Positions 1 through 8,114 of a stretch of 64,000 nucleotides of DNA are shown in pieces; position 1 is the stretch's first letter, and each line of letters opens with the position of its first letter. Below the pieces are notes generated by a model. That model made no database searches. It was not told the origin of the DNA and saw nothing but the letters and a program-made list of their open reading frames with translations. The position numbers and the translations under genes were made by a program. This DNA comes from Acinetobacter sp. A47 (GTDB lineage: Bacteria; Pseudomonadota; Gammaproteobacteria; Pseudomonadales; Moraxellaceae), in assembly GCF_000805455.1 (NCBI RefSeq), contig NZ_JSUS01000032.1:248001-312000 (forward strand), written 5' to 3'.

Positions 1-135
1 CAAGGCCCCGACAGAAAAAGTTAAAAAGGCGCTCCGAAATACCCCAACCTTGCTACCTAGTTGCCCATTGATTGCAGCCTGGACACTAAGCAGTGCACCA
101 CCCACTATGGTTAATAAAATCATCAAAATAGTCAT
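1..135 (-). CDS. DUF606/YdcZ family membrane protein, partial (C-terminus outside window)
   Basis: The reverse strand opens with ATG at 135 and stays open to the window edge, giving about 45 residues. The N-terminus is a hydrophobic helix followed by a QAAINGQLG stretch, typical of the DUF606 (YdcZ) small membrane proteins related to the drug/metabolite transporter superfamily. It lies 9 nt after the stop of a second DUF606 gene, with an AGGAGC ribosome site between them, so the two are probably co-transcribed and may form a heteromeric transporter. The substrate is unknown. Confidence 0.75.
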   Translation of the reverse strand, partial: MTILMILLTIVGGALLSVQAAINGQLGSKVGVFRSAFLTFSVGAL

Positions 136-144
136 ATTAAGCTC

Positions 145-579
145 CTAAGCCTTAGCAACCAGTGAAAGGGCCATCACAATTGAAATCAATGCATAAAGAC
201 GTCTACGATCAACTTTTCTTTGCGGGCTACCTAGCAAGCCATAATGATCAATGATCAGACTTTTAAAGACCTGACCAGCCAAGATGCCAATCATGGTCAT
301 GGCAACACCAATCATGGGTGCGGTAGTAGTAAGAATGATGACGTAGATAGGACCAATTACACCGCCCAGCAATTGCCAGGATGGGAGAGTGAAAAATGAA
401 GTGCTGTTGCGCGGGCTAAAAAATAACATTAATAAAAACGTGAGTGCCGCTCCTACGGCAAAGATACTCAAAGTGGCCCATAGAGTGCCAACCTCTGTAC
501 CGAGGGGGCCTAATAATCCAGCTTCTACAGATAAGCCCATTCCACCCAGGATTGCTAAGAATAATAAGAAAATTTGCAT
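145..579 (-). CDS. DUF606/YdcZ family membrane protein
   Basis: This 144-residue protein has four or so hydrophobic segments and the glycine-rich N-terminal helix (GGMGLSVEAGLLGPLG) characteristic of DUF606/YdcZ proteins, usually about 140-150 residues and often encoded in tandem pairs. It is the first gene of such a pair (the second runs off the left edge). It is divergent from a LysR-type regulator starting at 678, which is the obvious candidate regulator of the pair. Function is presumed membrane transport with an unknown substrate. Confidence 0.8.
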   Translation of the reverse strand: MQIFLLFLAILGGMGLSVEAGLLGPLGTEVGTLWATLSIFAVGAALTFLLMLFFSPRNSTSFFTLPSWQLLGGVIGPIYVIILTTTAPMIGVAMTMIGILAGQVFKSLIIDHYGLLGSPQRKVDRRRLYALISIVMALSLVAKA

Positions 580-677
580 TTAAATTGCCTCAAGTGGTCG
601 AGGCGATGAATATTAGAATGGTTAATTGAATAGAAAAATAGCATAATTCATGAATCACTATTGCAGAAATTGCACAA

Positions 678-1610
678 ATGAATCTTGCAAATTCAATTGA
701 TATCCGAACCCTGCGCTTTTTTATAAGTGTTTATAATGCCCAAAACTTTTCTGTTGTTGCACGAAAAGAAGATGTGTCTGCTTCAATGATTTCCCGGACA
801 ATCCAGCAACTTGAAGATGCGCTGGGTCAGCAACTTTTTTATCGTAATACAAGGGCTATCACGCCAACAGAATCGGGCAAATTATTTTTTGAATATGCTA
901 AAAAAATCACAGAGCAGTTTGATGAGGCTCAAAAAGCATTACATGATAGAACCATTGAGCCCTCTGGCCTGATAAGAATTAATGCGCCTGTTTTTTTCGG
1001 GCAAAGACATATTGCGCCGTGGCTGCCTGAACTATCAGAACGTTATCCGCGTTTATTGATTGAGTTGGTACAGACTGACGAATTTATAGATCCATTTCGG
1101 GAAAGTACGGATCTCATTTTCCGCATAGGGACACTGACAGACTCTTCATTTCATGCACGAATTTTTGCAACACAAAAATATCATTTGGCTGCCTCTGCCC
1201 AATATATTGCCAGATATGGAACTATAGAGAACCCTGCACAAATCAATCAGCATAAATGTCTGGTATATAATGGCTTTGAAGGACCCAATCGATGGCTATT
1301 CAAAATGGGTGATAATGAATGGATACACTACCCGGTTATACCAGCCCTGAGTTCAAATAATGCCGAAAGTTTAATGACCGCAGCGCTTGGTGGTATGGGG
1401 ATGGTTTTATTTCCTGATTGGCTTATTGGAGAGGCTTTAAAGAAAGGAGAGCTTATTCAGCTTTTACCTCAGTACGAGGTATCAATTAAGCCACACACCC
1501 AGCATATAGCAGCTATTTATCCAAATGTGAGACATCCGCCGCTGAATATACGAGTAATAATTGACTATTTTTCAGAGGTCTATGGTTCGCCACCTTATTG
1601 GCAAAAATAA
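678..1610 (+). CDS. LysR family transcriptional regulator
   Basis: The 310-residue protein has an N-terminal winged helix-turn-helix at about residues 8-65 (ASMISRTIQQLEDALGQQLF then R-x-T-R-x-I-x-x-T-x-x-G) and a C-terminal substrate-binding domain from about 95. Length is normal for LysR regulators. It is divergent from the DUF606 pair, with about 100 bp between start codons, the usual arrangement of a LysR regulator with its target. The stop codon lies inside a perfect 10-bp terminator stem. The inducer cannot be predicted. Confidence 0.9.
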   Translation: MNLANSIDIRTLRFFISVYNAQNFSVVARKEDVSASMISRTIQQLEDALGQQLFYRNTRAITPTESGKLFFEYAKKITEQFDEAQKALHDRTIEPSGLIRINAPVFFGQRHIAPWLPELSERYPRLLIELVQTDEFIDPFRESTDLIFRIGTLTDSSFHARIFATQKYHLAASAQYIARYGTIENPAQINQHKCLVYNGFEGPNRWLFKMGDNEWIHYPVIPALSSNNAESLMTAALGGMGMVLFPDWLIGEALKKGELIQLLPQYEVSIKPHTQHIAAIYPNVRHPPLNIRVIIDYFSEVYGSPPYWQK

Positions 1611-1620
1611 GGTGGCCTTT
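1589..1620 (+). terminator. Rho-independent terminator of the LysR gene
   Basis: A perfect 10-bp stem (GCCACCTTAT / ATAAGGTGGC) with an 8-nt loop overlaps the 3' end of the LysR gene and is followed by CTTT. The T-tract is short, so efficiency may be moderate. Confidence 0.6.
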
Positions 1621-1641
1621 GTATTAACGGGCTAAAATCAT

Positions 1642-2820
1642 TTAGGGCGATTTATATAATAATCGGTTTGGGCTACCAGAAGGATTTTTTACCATATTAC
1701 TACTCGCCTGATTGATCAGAGTTGTAGAAACGGTTTCAGGTGCGGCTGTCGGTGTGCTTTGTAACATTTCTGCAACAACGCCCGCAACATGAGGCGTTGC
1801 CATAGAGGTTCCATTTAACACTTTTGTCGCCGTATTTCCTCCTATCCAGGAAGAGTTAATCTGGCTGCCCGGTGCAAAAATGTCAACACAGCTTCCATAA
1901 TTGGAATAACTCGCCCGAGTATCAGTCGCATCTGTCGCGGCCACAGTAACAGCTTTACTGACTCTGGCCGGTGAAGAGCTACATGCATCTGTATTAGAGT
2001 TTCCTGCGGCTACCACCATGACATAACCATTGTTAAATAAATTTTCAACCGCCGAATCTAAAGAAGCATTTGCCGAACCGCCTAAGGACATATTAACAAC
2101 GGCAGGTTTTTTTCCGTTTTTCAGTATCCAGTCTAATCCTGCAATCACATTACTTGATGCGCCCGATCCGTCACATCCAAAAATCCGGACCGGAACCAGA
2201 TTTACATTTTTAGCAACTCCATAGGTGCTACCACCTACAGTACCAGCCACATGGGTGCCATGCCCATTACAATCATTGGTGCCTTTTCCATCAGAGATTG
2301 CGGTATAACCAGCCAGAACCCGTCCAGTAAATTGTTGATGGGTAGATAGAATGCCGGTATCAACAATATAGGCGGTAACCCCGGAACCTGTTTGCGTATA
2401 AGAATAAGAAGAGTTTAAAGGTAGGGATTTTTGATCAATACGATCCAATCCCCAATCAGGATTACTTTGTGTAGTCGCATCAATTTTCATAATTGTATCG
2501 TTTTCTACAGAAAGTACTTTGGGATTTTTCTTCATTGCTTCAATAAAAGCCGAACCTGCTGCCTCAGGTAAATAGACTGCAAAGCCCTGAAATACGTTAT
2601 TGTAGGAGTGGAGAACCTTCCCACCATGTTGCTTAACAATGTTTTGAGCAAAATCGGCAGGGGCACCTGCATCTTTATTCAGAATAACAATATATTGGTT
2701 TTTAATGACTCCTTCAGATTGAGAGGCATTTTGTGGCAGGTTAGAGGTCATTGGCGCTGCATAAATACATTGAGCAGCAAAGACCGCTAGCGAAACAACG
2801 GGAAGTCTAGAAAAACGCAT
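1642..2820 (-). CDS. secreted subtilisin-like serine protease (S8, proteinase K type)
   Basis: The 392-residue protein has a signal peptide (about 1-21), an inhibitor I9 propeptide (about 42-113, starting NQYIVILNKD) and an S8 catalytic domain. The triad is visible as Asp154 (AYIVDTGI), His187 (NGHGTHVAGT) and Ser339 (NGTSMATPHVAG), with oxyanion Asn274 (AAGNSN). The extra cysteines fit the proteinase K-like subgroup. It should be an exported, self-maturing protease. GGAG precedes the ATG by 7 nt. It converges on the LysR gene and appears monocistronic. Confidence 0.93.
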   Translation of the reverse strand: MRFSRLPVVSLAVFAAQCIYAAPMTSNLPQNASQSEGVIKNQYIVILNKDAGAPADFAQNIVKQHGGKVLHSYNNVFQGFAVYLPEAAGSAFIEAMKKNPKVLSVENDTIMKIDATTQSNPDWGLDRIDQKSLPLNSSYSYTQTGSGVTAYIVDTGILSTHQQFTGRVLAGYTAISDGKGTNDCNGHGTHVAGTVGGSTYGVAKNVNLVPVRIFGCDGSGASSNVIAGLDWILKNGKKPAVVNMSLGGSANASLDSAVENLFNNGYVMVVAAGNSNTDACSSSPARVSKAVTVAATDATDTRASYSNYGSCVDIFAPGSQINSSWIGGNTATKVLNGTSMATPHVAGVVAEMLQSTPTAAPETVSTTLINQASSNMVKNPSGSPNRLLYKSP

Positions 2821-3422
2821 TAAAAATCTCCATATATTTTTTACTTAAGATGTCATTGTTATGATGTGTACTGTCTTTATATGTTAGGTTTTAAAAGAGT
2901 CAGCATGAAATGTTTCCAGACCGATCTCTCTGATTAAAACGGAATCATATTTCCATAAAACACTTCTATGTACAAGATCATTCTCGTTTTTAAACAAAAG
3001 TGTGACATGGTTCTAAAAAATACAAGTTGTTGTATTACATCAACAATTCTGGTTCTCTAATGACCATATCGGAAAAACCAGTTGATGATCAAGAAGTAGA
3101 TGCTTTTTAGAATAGGCAAGGTACGCTGCTGAAGTAGGTACTGATTAATTTTTAAAAATTAACAAGACATACACGCATGGCCAAGAGCCACTATGGCTGC
3201 TGATTGGTATGTATAGCATGAAATAAGTTTTTAAATCCTATGCAGGACAAATATCATTTTTACGATTTACATTAAGTGATCGAGACATAAGAAGATCACG
3301 GAACTGAAGGCTTATTAAGAGTTCAACTTTTTGTTTGAATAGTGGCCTATAAATAATAGTTAATTTTATTTGTACCCCTTATAGTCCATATAATTTGAAA
3401 AACTTTTAAGTACTGAATATTT
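2821..3422. other. intergenic region without a recognised gene
   Basis: About 600 AT-rich bases between the protease and a small membrane protein gene. It must hold the protease promoter. All six frames are broken by frequent stops; I recognise no RNA gene or complete element. Confidence 0.5.
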
Positions 3423-3869
3423 ATGATAACAACTGCAAGGCCTAATCATACTTCTTCATTTGGAGGAAGTAGTGATGAACGTAATCCCAAAGAAAAATTT
3501 ATAGACTACTGTGAATATAAGTATTTTCTGGTTGATAGGAAAAAGTGGGGAGCTTGGGGCTCCAGAGAGTTTACTCAAGCAGAGTTAGTAGAAAAGCAAA
3601 GATGTGAAGAGGCAATGCATAAGAAGCCATTTACAACGGAATATTACTTTTTCATCTGTCTGTTCATTATTCCTCTTTTATTTTTTTCTTTTTGTTGTAT
3701 GAAAGGCTATCTGTTCATAAAGAAAGCCGATCGGGAACCCGGTGAAAAAGTTGATATGAATTTAGAAATGTCTGTTATTTGCCTGTTTTCATTTGTTTTA
3801 ACAGCTTTAGTATGGATGGTCTTGTATTGTATGTATTTTGCATATCTTTACCATAAGTATCAGTATTGA
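3423..3869 (+). CDS. hypothetical protein with two membrane segments
   Basis: This 148-residue protein is not one I recognise. It has a hydrophilic N-terminal half (about 1-72, rich in Lys and Glu) and two strongly hydrophobic segments at about 74-97 and 115-140, separated by a basic loop (KKADREPGEK), so it is probably an inner-membrane protein with a cytoplasmic N-terminus. The ribosome site is weak. Low GC and isolation suggest accessory origin. A role such as immunity protein is possible but nothing in the sequence shows it. Confidence 0.55.
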   Translation: MITTARPNHTSSFGGSSDERNPKEKFIDYCEYKYFLVDRKKWGAWGSREFTQAELVEKQRCEEAMHKKPFTTEYYFFICLFIIPLLFFSFCCMKGYLFIKKADREPGEKVDMNLEMSVICLFSFVLTALVWMVLYCMYFAYLYHKYQY

Positions 3870-4162
3870 TCAGAGATTTTTTGCCAATAAGCTCACTTTG
3901 AAAATTAGTCGAATGTCTTTGGGTACATATCGTTCTACTGACATTTTATTGATAGCTTTTTCAGTATTTTGATGTGTGAAAAATTTGTTTCAGATTTTAA
4001 TGAAACCAATACCTTAAAATTATCTTAAAAGATAATCAAAGTTACGGAAAGGCTCATAGATTGTTGAATATTCATCACAAATGTTAAATTTTTTGGAAGA
4101 AACAAGAGCGATATATTATAAAAACATAATTTTTAAAGCTTGATAAAAAATTGGAGAAATTT

Positions 4163-4426
4163 GTGGTGAATCACTTTAATGCAGAACGGGCCCGAGCAAA
4201 TTTAAAGCAGGAAAAAAGAATTCATCAAAATATTTATGAAGATATTCTTAGACAGGTTGAATCGAGTTCAAAAAAAGGGATTAATCCGGTTTACTTGAAT
4301 TACTTAAAGGGAAATATTATGCCAGAGCACTTAGATGATATAATTGTTAAACTTCACAAATTAGGTTTTGAAGTAGATATTTGTGAATCTTCATCTATAA
4401 GTTTCTCTGTAAAAGTTAGTTTTTAA
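4163..4426 (+). CDS. small hypothetical protein
   Basis: The reading frame can be extended back to TTG at 4151, but GGAG at 4153-4156 lies inside that extension and is ideally spaced before GTG 4163 (or GTG 4166), so I choose 4163, giving about 87 residues. The product is hydrophilic, with a basic helical N-terminal part and a C-terminal part alternating hydrophobic residues (LGFEVDI, SISFSVKVSF) as in beta strands. No family is recognised. It is followed immediately by a strong terminator and looks monocistronic. Confidence 0.5.
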   Translation: MVNHFNAERARANLKQEKRIHQNIYEDILRQVESSSKKGINPVYLNYLKGNIMPEHLDDIIVKLHKLGFEVDICESSSISFSVKVSF

Positions 4427-4440
4427 GCAGCGATATTTTA

Positions 4441-4464
4441 AAAAGCCGCCAAAAGGCGGTTTTT
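4441..4464 (+). terminator. Rho-independent terminator
   Basis: AGCCGCC / GGCGGTTTTT hairpin with a 4-nt loop and T-tract, 15 nt after the stop of the small gene ending at 4426. Confidence 0.8.
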
Positions 4465-4654
4465 GATGGCTGAGCTATATAAAAACTTCAAATAATTTGA
4501 GCTATAACAGGTAATATGGCTCTAGAATCAAACTTAGCGAAAGTCCAGGAAATCCGCAGCTAGGTATATGAAAATATAGAGCTCATTTTATAACTTCTTT
4601 GCCACCATTCATTAGCTTTCTAGGCACAGAGCCACGCCATGTTTATACTTTTTT

Positions 4655-4705
4655 CAGAATGTCAGGCACATACAATTAATAATAATTCTGATAGGAATAA
4701 GAGTA
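4655..4705 (+). pseudogene. relic resembling the end of a phage lysis-region gene
   Basis: This stretch reads like AHTI-N-N-N-x-x-x-x-x-I and aligns by eye with 13370-13421 and 15340-15395. The last two follow or resemble phage lysis debris. All three copies sit directly beside the 3' end of a small secreted-peptide gene. No intact gene remains here. Confidence 0.3.
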
Positions 4706-4730
4706 AAAACCCTCTAAGGAGGGCCTTTAC
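4703..4730 (-). terminator. terminator of the small secreted peptide gene P1
   Basis: On the reverse strand GTAAAGGCCCTCC folds with GGAGG-type arms (CCCTC / GAGGG core, 4-nt loop) and runs into TTTTTAC, 26 nt past the P1 stop codon. Confidence 0.65.
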
Positions 4731-4755
4731 GAGCGGCTATGCTGAGGTTTATATA

Positions 4756-4974
4756 TTAGGAATTAAGGTTTTTAGGCAATCCTCTACAGCTAAAAGCACA
4801 GCCATTATTAATAAACGAGTAGGAGTTATTATTTTCAACAAGACGTGGCGGGTGATTTGGTTTGGCTTTTTTTGAATTTGTTAAATTAAACTCGCTTTTT
4901 GGTGCAAAATCAGCTGCCATAGCACCAGTAGAAACTGCTAATAGAGTTGCAACCGTTAAAAGTACTTTTTTCAT
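4756..4974 (-). CDS. small secreted two-cysteine peptide P1
   Basis: The 72-residue product starts with a textbook Sec signal peptide (MKKVLLTVATLLAVSTGAMA, cleavage after AMA) followed by a polar mature part of about 52 residues. The only two cysteines lie near the C-terminus as C-x3-C (GCAFSCRG). Four more genes in this window (7879, 8819, 13637, 15584) share the signal peptide and a C-terminal cysteine pair but otherwise differ, so this is a family with a constant leader and variable mature region. GAGGG precedes the ATG. A palindromic operator-like site is 146 bp upstream. Function is unknown; a periplasmic or exported toxin, signal or effector peptide is conceivable. Confidence 0.7.
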   Translation of the reverse strand: MKKVLLTVATLLAVSTGAMAADFAPKSEFNLTNSKKAKPNHPPRLVENNNSYSFINNGCAFSCRGLPKNLNS

Positions 4975-5140
4975 GAGTAAACCCTCAAATTAATTGGTTT
5001 TAAAGTCGTCATTTTATGATTAGTAGAATAATGGGATTCATTCTTAATCACGTAAATAATAATTAATTGAATAGAATGTTTACATTGTAATTTATAGATG
5101 TTCTTTTATATGTTTTATGTATACAGAATTGTCTGTATAT
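4975..5140 (-). repeat. conserved upstream region of peptide genes, copy 1
   Basis: This approximately 165-bp segment between the P1 start and its palindrome is nearly identical to 13638-13802 (P4) and closely similar to 15585-15750 (P5). It includes the RBS, a GAATAATGGGATT stretch and TTTACATTGTAAT. Conservation exceeds that of the mature peptides. Confidence 0.8.
5121..5138. promoter_or_regulatory. operator-like palindrome upstream of P1
   Basis: ATACAGA-attg-TCTGTAT is a perfect 7+7 palindrome with a 4-nt spacer; one further flanking pair extends it to 20 bp. Related sites are at 5614, 7726, 8682, 13785, 15731 and 15891. The 18-bp size with 7-bp arms and N4 spacer resembles operators of phage-type (XRE) repressors, which is inference. 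Confidence 0.6.
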
Positions 5141-5160
5141 AAAGAAATCCTTATTTTTAT

Positions 5161-5188
5161 AAAAAAAAAGACCACTCGAACAGTGGTC
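5161..5188 (-). terminator. terminator downstream of the PAAR gene
   Basis: GACCACT / AGTGGTC stem with a 5-nt loop; on the reverse strand it is followed by nine T residues. It lies 128 bp beyond the PAAR stop and a diverged copy exists at 13824-13849. Confidence 0.75.
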
Positions 5189-5204
5189 CTCACAATAACG
5201 TGAA

Positions 5205-5311
5205 AAAGTGATTAATGGGGTTCAAATTAATCACGTGTTGAATGATGGATAATATAGACAATTTACATTGTTATTTTTTCGTTCTTTTAATTACATTACA
5301 TGTTTCACTTT
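5205..5311 (-). repeat. second, diverged copy of the peptide-gene upstream region, without a gene
   Basis: The stretch aligns collinearly with the P1 upstream region (AATGGG-TTCA, TTAATCACGT, TTTACATTGT, GTTCTTTTA) but is followed by a terminator instead of a peptide gene. The same headless copy recurs at 13855-13946. It suggests a tandem array from which one peptide gene was lost. Confidence 0.5.
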
Positions 5312-5315
5312 ACAG

Positions 5316-5567
5316 TTAAGCTTCTTCTGTTTGTAATAACTTACAACCGCATGAGAGTGAATCACCGACGCGCGCAATAGGACTGCCGCCAATATGATAG
5401 GTTGGGTCGCCAGTAGAAATAGATGCTATTGTATTATGAAGGGGGCATGTTGCTTCGTCCCCAATGCAAGCGATAGGTTTTCCATTGATTAAAAAGTTTC
5501 TATTACCTGTGATGACTTTTCCGCCACCTGTTGTAGGACAACCTACAACAATATAGTGCTCTGGCAT
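5316..5567 (-). CDS. PAAR domain protein (type VI secretion spike tip)
   Basis: The 83-residue protein is a bare PAAR domain: an N-terminal VVGCPTTGGGKVITG segment, GKPIACIGDEATCP and a final GGSPIARVGDSLSCGC repeat, with Cys and His residues placed to bind zinc at the cone tip. PAAR proteins sharpen the VgrG spike of type VI secretion systems and recruit effectors. No VgrG or other secretion gene is in the window, so this is an orphan. A perfect copy of the P-family palindrome lies 46 bp upstream of the ATG, hinting at shared control with the small secreted peptides. Confidence 0.85.
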   Translation of the reverse strand: MPEHYIVVGCPTTGGGKVITGNRNFLINGKPIACIGDEATCPLHNTIASISTGDPTYHIGGSPIARVGDSLSCGCKLLQTEEA

Positions 5568-5613
5568 AATGAATTACTATGGTATGAGATTCGCGCGGCA
5601 TATTATCAAAGAA

Positions 5614-5631
5614 ATACAGACATATCTGTAT
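5614..5631. promoter_or_regulatory. operator-like palindrome upstream of the PAAR gene
   Basis: ATACAGA-cata-TCTGTAT, perfect 7+7 arms with N4, 46 bp before the PAAR start codon. Same motif as 5121-5138. Confidence 0.6.
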
Positions 5632-5825
5632 ATTAACCATAAAGTCTATATTATGATTATCTCGGTGCAGCAGACCAGTTCTTCCTATGGTGGAATAGAA
5701 GCGGGGGTGGGAAATCAGAGATTTTGTTCGACGTCGTGCAGCTAAATATAAGCTGTTCTTATAAAAAATAATTTATAACGACAAGCGCTCGGTCATCTGA
5801 TTCATCCTAAGCGCCTGTATAAGAC

Positions 5826-7424
5826 TTAACTTTGCTGTATTAAAAGTTCGACTGCTTTTTCTGCAACAGCAATTGTTGGTGCATTCGTATTTCCACTTGG
5901 TACAGATGGGAATATTGAGCAATCAATTACACGAAGATTTTTAATTCCATGGACTTGTAGATTTAAATCTACTACAGAGTCTTTAGGAGTATTACCCATT
6001 CTACAGGTACCAACGGGATGATAAGTTGTTTTGCAAGTTCCCCTTACGAATTCTTCAATCGACTTAATATCATTGCGATCCGCTGTTGGAGAAAAAATCT
6101 GGTCAACATAATGAGCTAAACTAGGCATCCTCATCAAATCAATACCAAACTGTGTTGCACGTATCAAACCTTGTACATCATAGTCATCATCAAGCAAATT
6201 ACCATTAACTTTAACGATGTCTTCAGGGTTTTTACTTTTAAGTAATACGGTACCACGTGAACGCGGCCTTAGATGACAGTTTTTAAACGTAATGCCATGG
6301 GTCTTGTTTTTAGTTAAATTACTTGGATCATTCCATGTATCTAGACCTGGTAAAAAATGGACCTGGACATCAGGACGACCTTCGTTATTAGTATCAAAAA
6401 AAGCTCCAGCTTCTAAAATATTAGATGAAATAAGTCCAGTTCTATTTAGCATCCACTTAATACCATTTTTAATTTTTTTAATCCCGATATCTTGACCATA
6501 AATCGAGACTGGCTCTTTAATGCTTGCATTTATAGAGACGTGCATGTGGTCGTGATAGTTTTTACCAACTGGTAGGTCTTTAACTGGAGCTACGCCTACA
6601 TTCTGTAAATGCGCACTTGGGCCTATCCCTGAAAGCATAAGAATTTTTGGAGAACCTAAAGAACCGGCACTTACCACCACACTTTTGGTTGCAGTAAAGA
6701 TTTCCTCCTTACCATTAATAATACACATAACTCCAGTAGCTTTATCATTTTCAATGATTACTTTTGCTACTGTTGCATTTAGCTTTAAAGTTAAATTCTT
6801 ATTATCTCTCACACGCTGCAAATACGTTTTTGAAGTACTTGCACGCTCACCATTATGAGTTGTTGTTTGAAAAAAACCGACCCCTTGTTGTGATTTTCCA
6901 TTAAAGTCATTAAGATAGTTTAAACCAAATTCTTGACCTGCTTTGATAAAAGCACGACTTAACGGGTGCCTGAAATGGTTGTCACTTACATATAGAGGTC
7001 CTTCTGTACCATGATATTTACCTGATAGTGTCTCATTATTTTCTGCCCTTTTAAAATAAGGTAACAGTGATTCAAAATCCCAACCTTTACAATTATATTT
7101 TTTAAACCATTCATCATAATCTTCACTATGGCCTCTTAAATAGATCATGCCATTTACTGAACTGCTTCCACCCAAGACTTTACCTTGAGCGCAGGACATA
7201 CGGCGATTTTTAGTTTTAGCATCAGGCTCAGTAGTATATTCCCAAGTCATTTTTGTAATGATTTCCTGAACGCCAGCAGGCATTTTTATTAAAATACTAT
7301 CATCATTTCCTCCTGCCTCTAGTAATAGCACACGACCTTTTCTATTTTCTAAAAGTCGAGAAGTTACTACACAACCAGCGGAACCTGCACCACAAACAAT
7401 ATAATCAAACGAATTATTAGTCAT
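5826..7424 (-). CDS. GMC family FAD-dependent oxidoreductase (choline dehydrogenase-like)
   Basis: The 532-residue protein has the FAD-binding motif GAGSAG near residue 12, GMC signature 1 (GKVLGGSSSVNGMIYLRG) near 82-99, signature 2 (SAGSLGSPKILMLSGIGP) near 254 and the C-terminal active-site region HPVGTCRMG...NTNAPTIA with the conserved His and Asn. Length fits alcohol or choline dehydrogenases, which oxidise primary alcohols to aldehydes. No betaine genes are adjacent, so the substrate is open. It is monocistronic within the accessory region. Confidence 0.9.
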   Translation of the reverse strand: MTNNSFDYIVCGAGSAGCVVTSRLLENRKGRVLLLEAGGNDDSILIKMPAGVQEIITKMTWEYTTEPDAKTKNRRMSCAQGKVLGGSSSVNGMIYLRGHSEDYDEWFKKYNCKGWDFESLLPYFKRAENNETLSGKYHGTEGPLYVSDNHFRHPLSRAFIKAGQEFGLNYLNDFNGKSQQGVGFFQTTTHNGERASTSKTYLQRVRDNKNLTLKLNATVAKVIIENDKATGVMCIINGKEEIFTATKSVVVSAGSLGSPKILMLSGIGPSAHLQNVGVAPVKDLPVGKNYHDHMHVSINASIKEPVSIYGQDIGIKKIKNGIKWMLNRTGLISSNILEAGAFFDTNNEGRPDVQVHFLPGLDTWNDPSNLTKNKTHGITFKNCHLRPRSRGTVLLKSKNPEDIVKVNGNLLDDDYDVQGLIRATQFGIDLMRMPSLAHYVDQIFSPTADRNDIKSIEEFVRGTCKTTYHPVGTCRMGNTPKDSVVDLNLQVHGIKNLRVIDCSIFPSVPSGNTNAPTIAVAEKAVELLIQQS

Positions 7425-7515
7425 ACTTTTTCGACTTCATCTTAGGGGAGGAGGAATATATTGCATCTTTAATTAGAAATCAAAAAATATTATATTGATC
7501 TTTATTTTTATTACT

Positions 7516-7645
7516 AAATGCGAGCTGTACTTAAAAAATAATATCACTGCTTCATTGATCTGTTTTTTCATCTTTAAGGTAAGATTTTCATTCAATATTT
7601 CTCGGTCAGATCAGCAAACTCAAATCTCAGCCCAATAAAAGTTAT
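7516..7645 (+). repeat. diverged direct repeat, left copy
   Basis: The segment ending AAATCTCAGCCCAATAAAAG matches 18432-18565 in the same orientation, with shared blocks ACTTAAAAAAT, CATCTTTA, TAAGATTTTCA and TCAGATC. The two copies bracket most of the accessory region. Confidence 0.55.
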
Positions 7646-7725
7646 TATTAAAATAAAGCCAAAGCAAAGCTTCCAGTTTAAAAAGAATATGGATTTAAAT
7701 TTTTAGATGACAGAATTTGCATTCT

Positions 7726-7743
7726 ATTTAGGTATTTTTGTAT
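7726..7743. promoter_or_regulatory. degenerate operator-like site upstream of P2
   Basis: ATTTAGG-tatt-TTTGTAT keeps one good half-site of the P-family palindrome, 136 bp before the P2 start. Weak on its own; position is the main support. Confidence 0.3.
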
Positions 7744-7878
7744 ATAAAAAATAACAAAAGTTTATACTTCTATAACATTGTAAAGAATAATAAGGCAATA
7801 TTCTAACTAACGTGACTTGTTAGATTCACAAATAATTAATCTTAACATATACTTATATTAAATTGGTGAGACAAACAT

Positions 7879-8034
7879 ATGAAGAAGTTTTTATTAACTT
7901 TAGCTACTTTGACAAGCATTTCGACTGGAACTATGGCCGCTGATTATAAATTACAGCATAATTATGATAATTCAGCTGAGCCGGTAAAATGTGTTCCAAC
8001 TCCTACAAGAGTTTGTATTCCAGCTTTACCTTAA
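7879..8034 (+). CDS. small secreted two-cysteine peptide P2
   Basis: ATG at 7879 opens a 51-codon gene. The signal peptide (MKKFLLTLATLTSISTGTMA) closely matches P1; the mature peptide is only about 31 residues and ends KCVPTPTRVCIPALP, with two cysteines spaced C-x7-C. GGTGAG lies 11 nt upstream. A strong terminator follows. The complete promoter-gene-terminator architecture and the family resemblance argue that it is a real gene despite its size. Function unknown. Confidence 0.65.
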   Translation: MKKFLLTLATLTSISTGTMAADYKLQHNYDNSAEPVKCVPTPTRVCIPALP

Positions 8035-8059
8035 AATATAAACATTAATTCTAATAAAC

Positions 8060-8091
8060 AAAATGCCAATTTTTAGAGATTGGCATTTTTT
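8060..8091 (+). terminator. terminator of P2
   Basis: AAATGCCAAT / ATTGGCATTTTTT hairpin with an 8-nt loop, 26 nt after the P2 stop. Confidence 0.8.
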
Positions 8092-8114
8092 ACGTTAAAT
8101 CAAAAAATAGAGTT

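Larger units (their letters stand above)
7425..7878. other. intergenic region with a diverged repeat and a weak operator
   Basis: Holds the GMC promoter on the left, a segment at about 7516-7645 that is repeated near 18432-18565 (about three quarters identical by eye), and a degenerate palindrome at 7726-7743 upstream of peptide gene P2. No coding region recognised. Confidence 0.5.

Noticed and set aside
3185-3225. A sequence resembling the end of a peptide-family signal (T-M-A-A-D-W) upstream of the small membrane protein.
   Set aside because: There is no MKK start, hydrophobic core or cysteine pair around it; the match is short enough to be chance.
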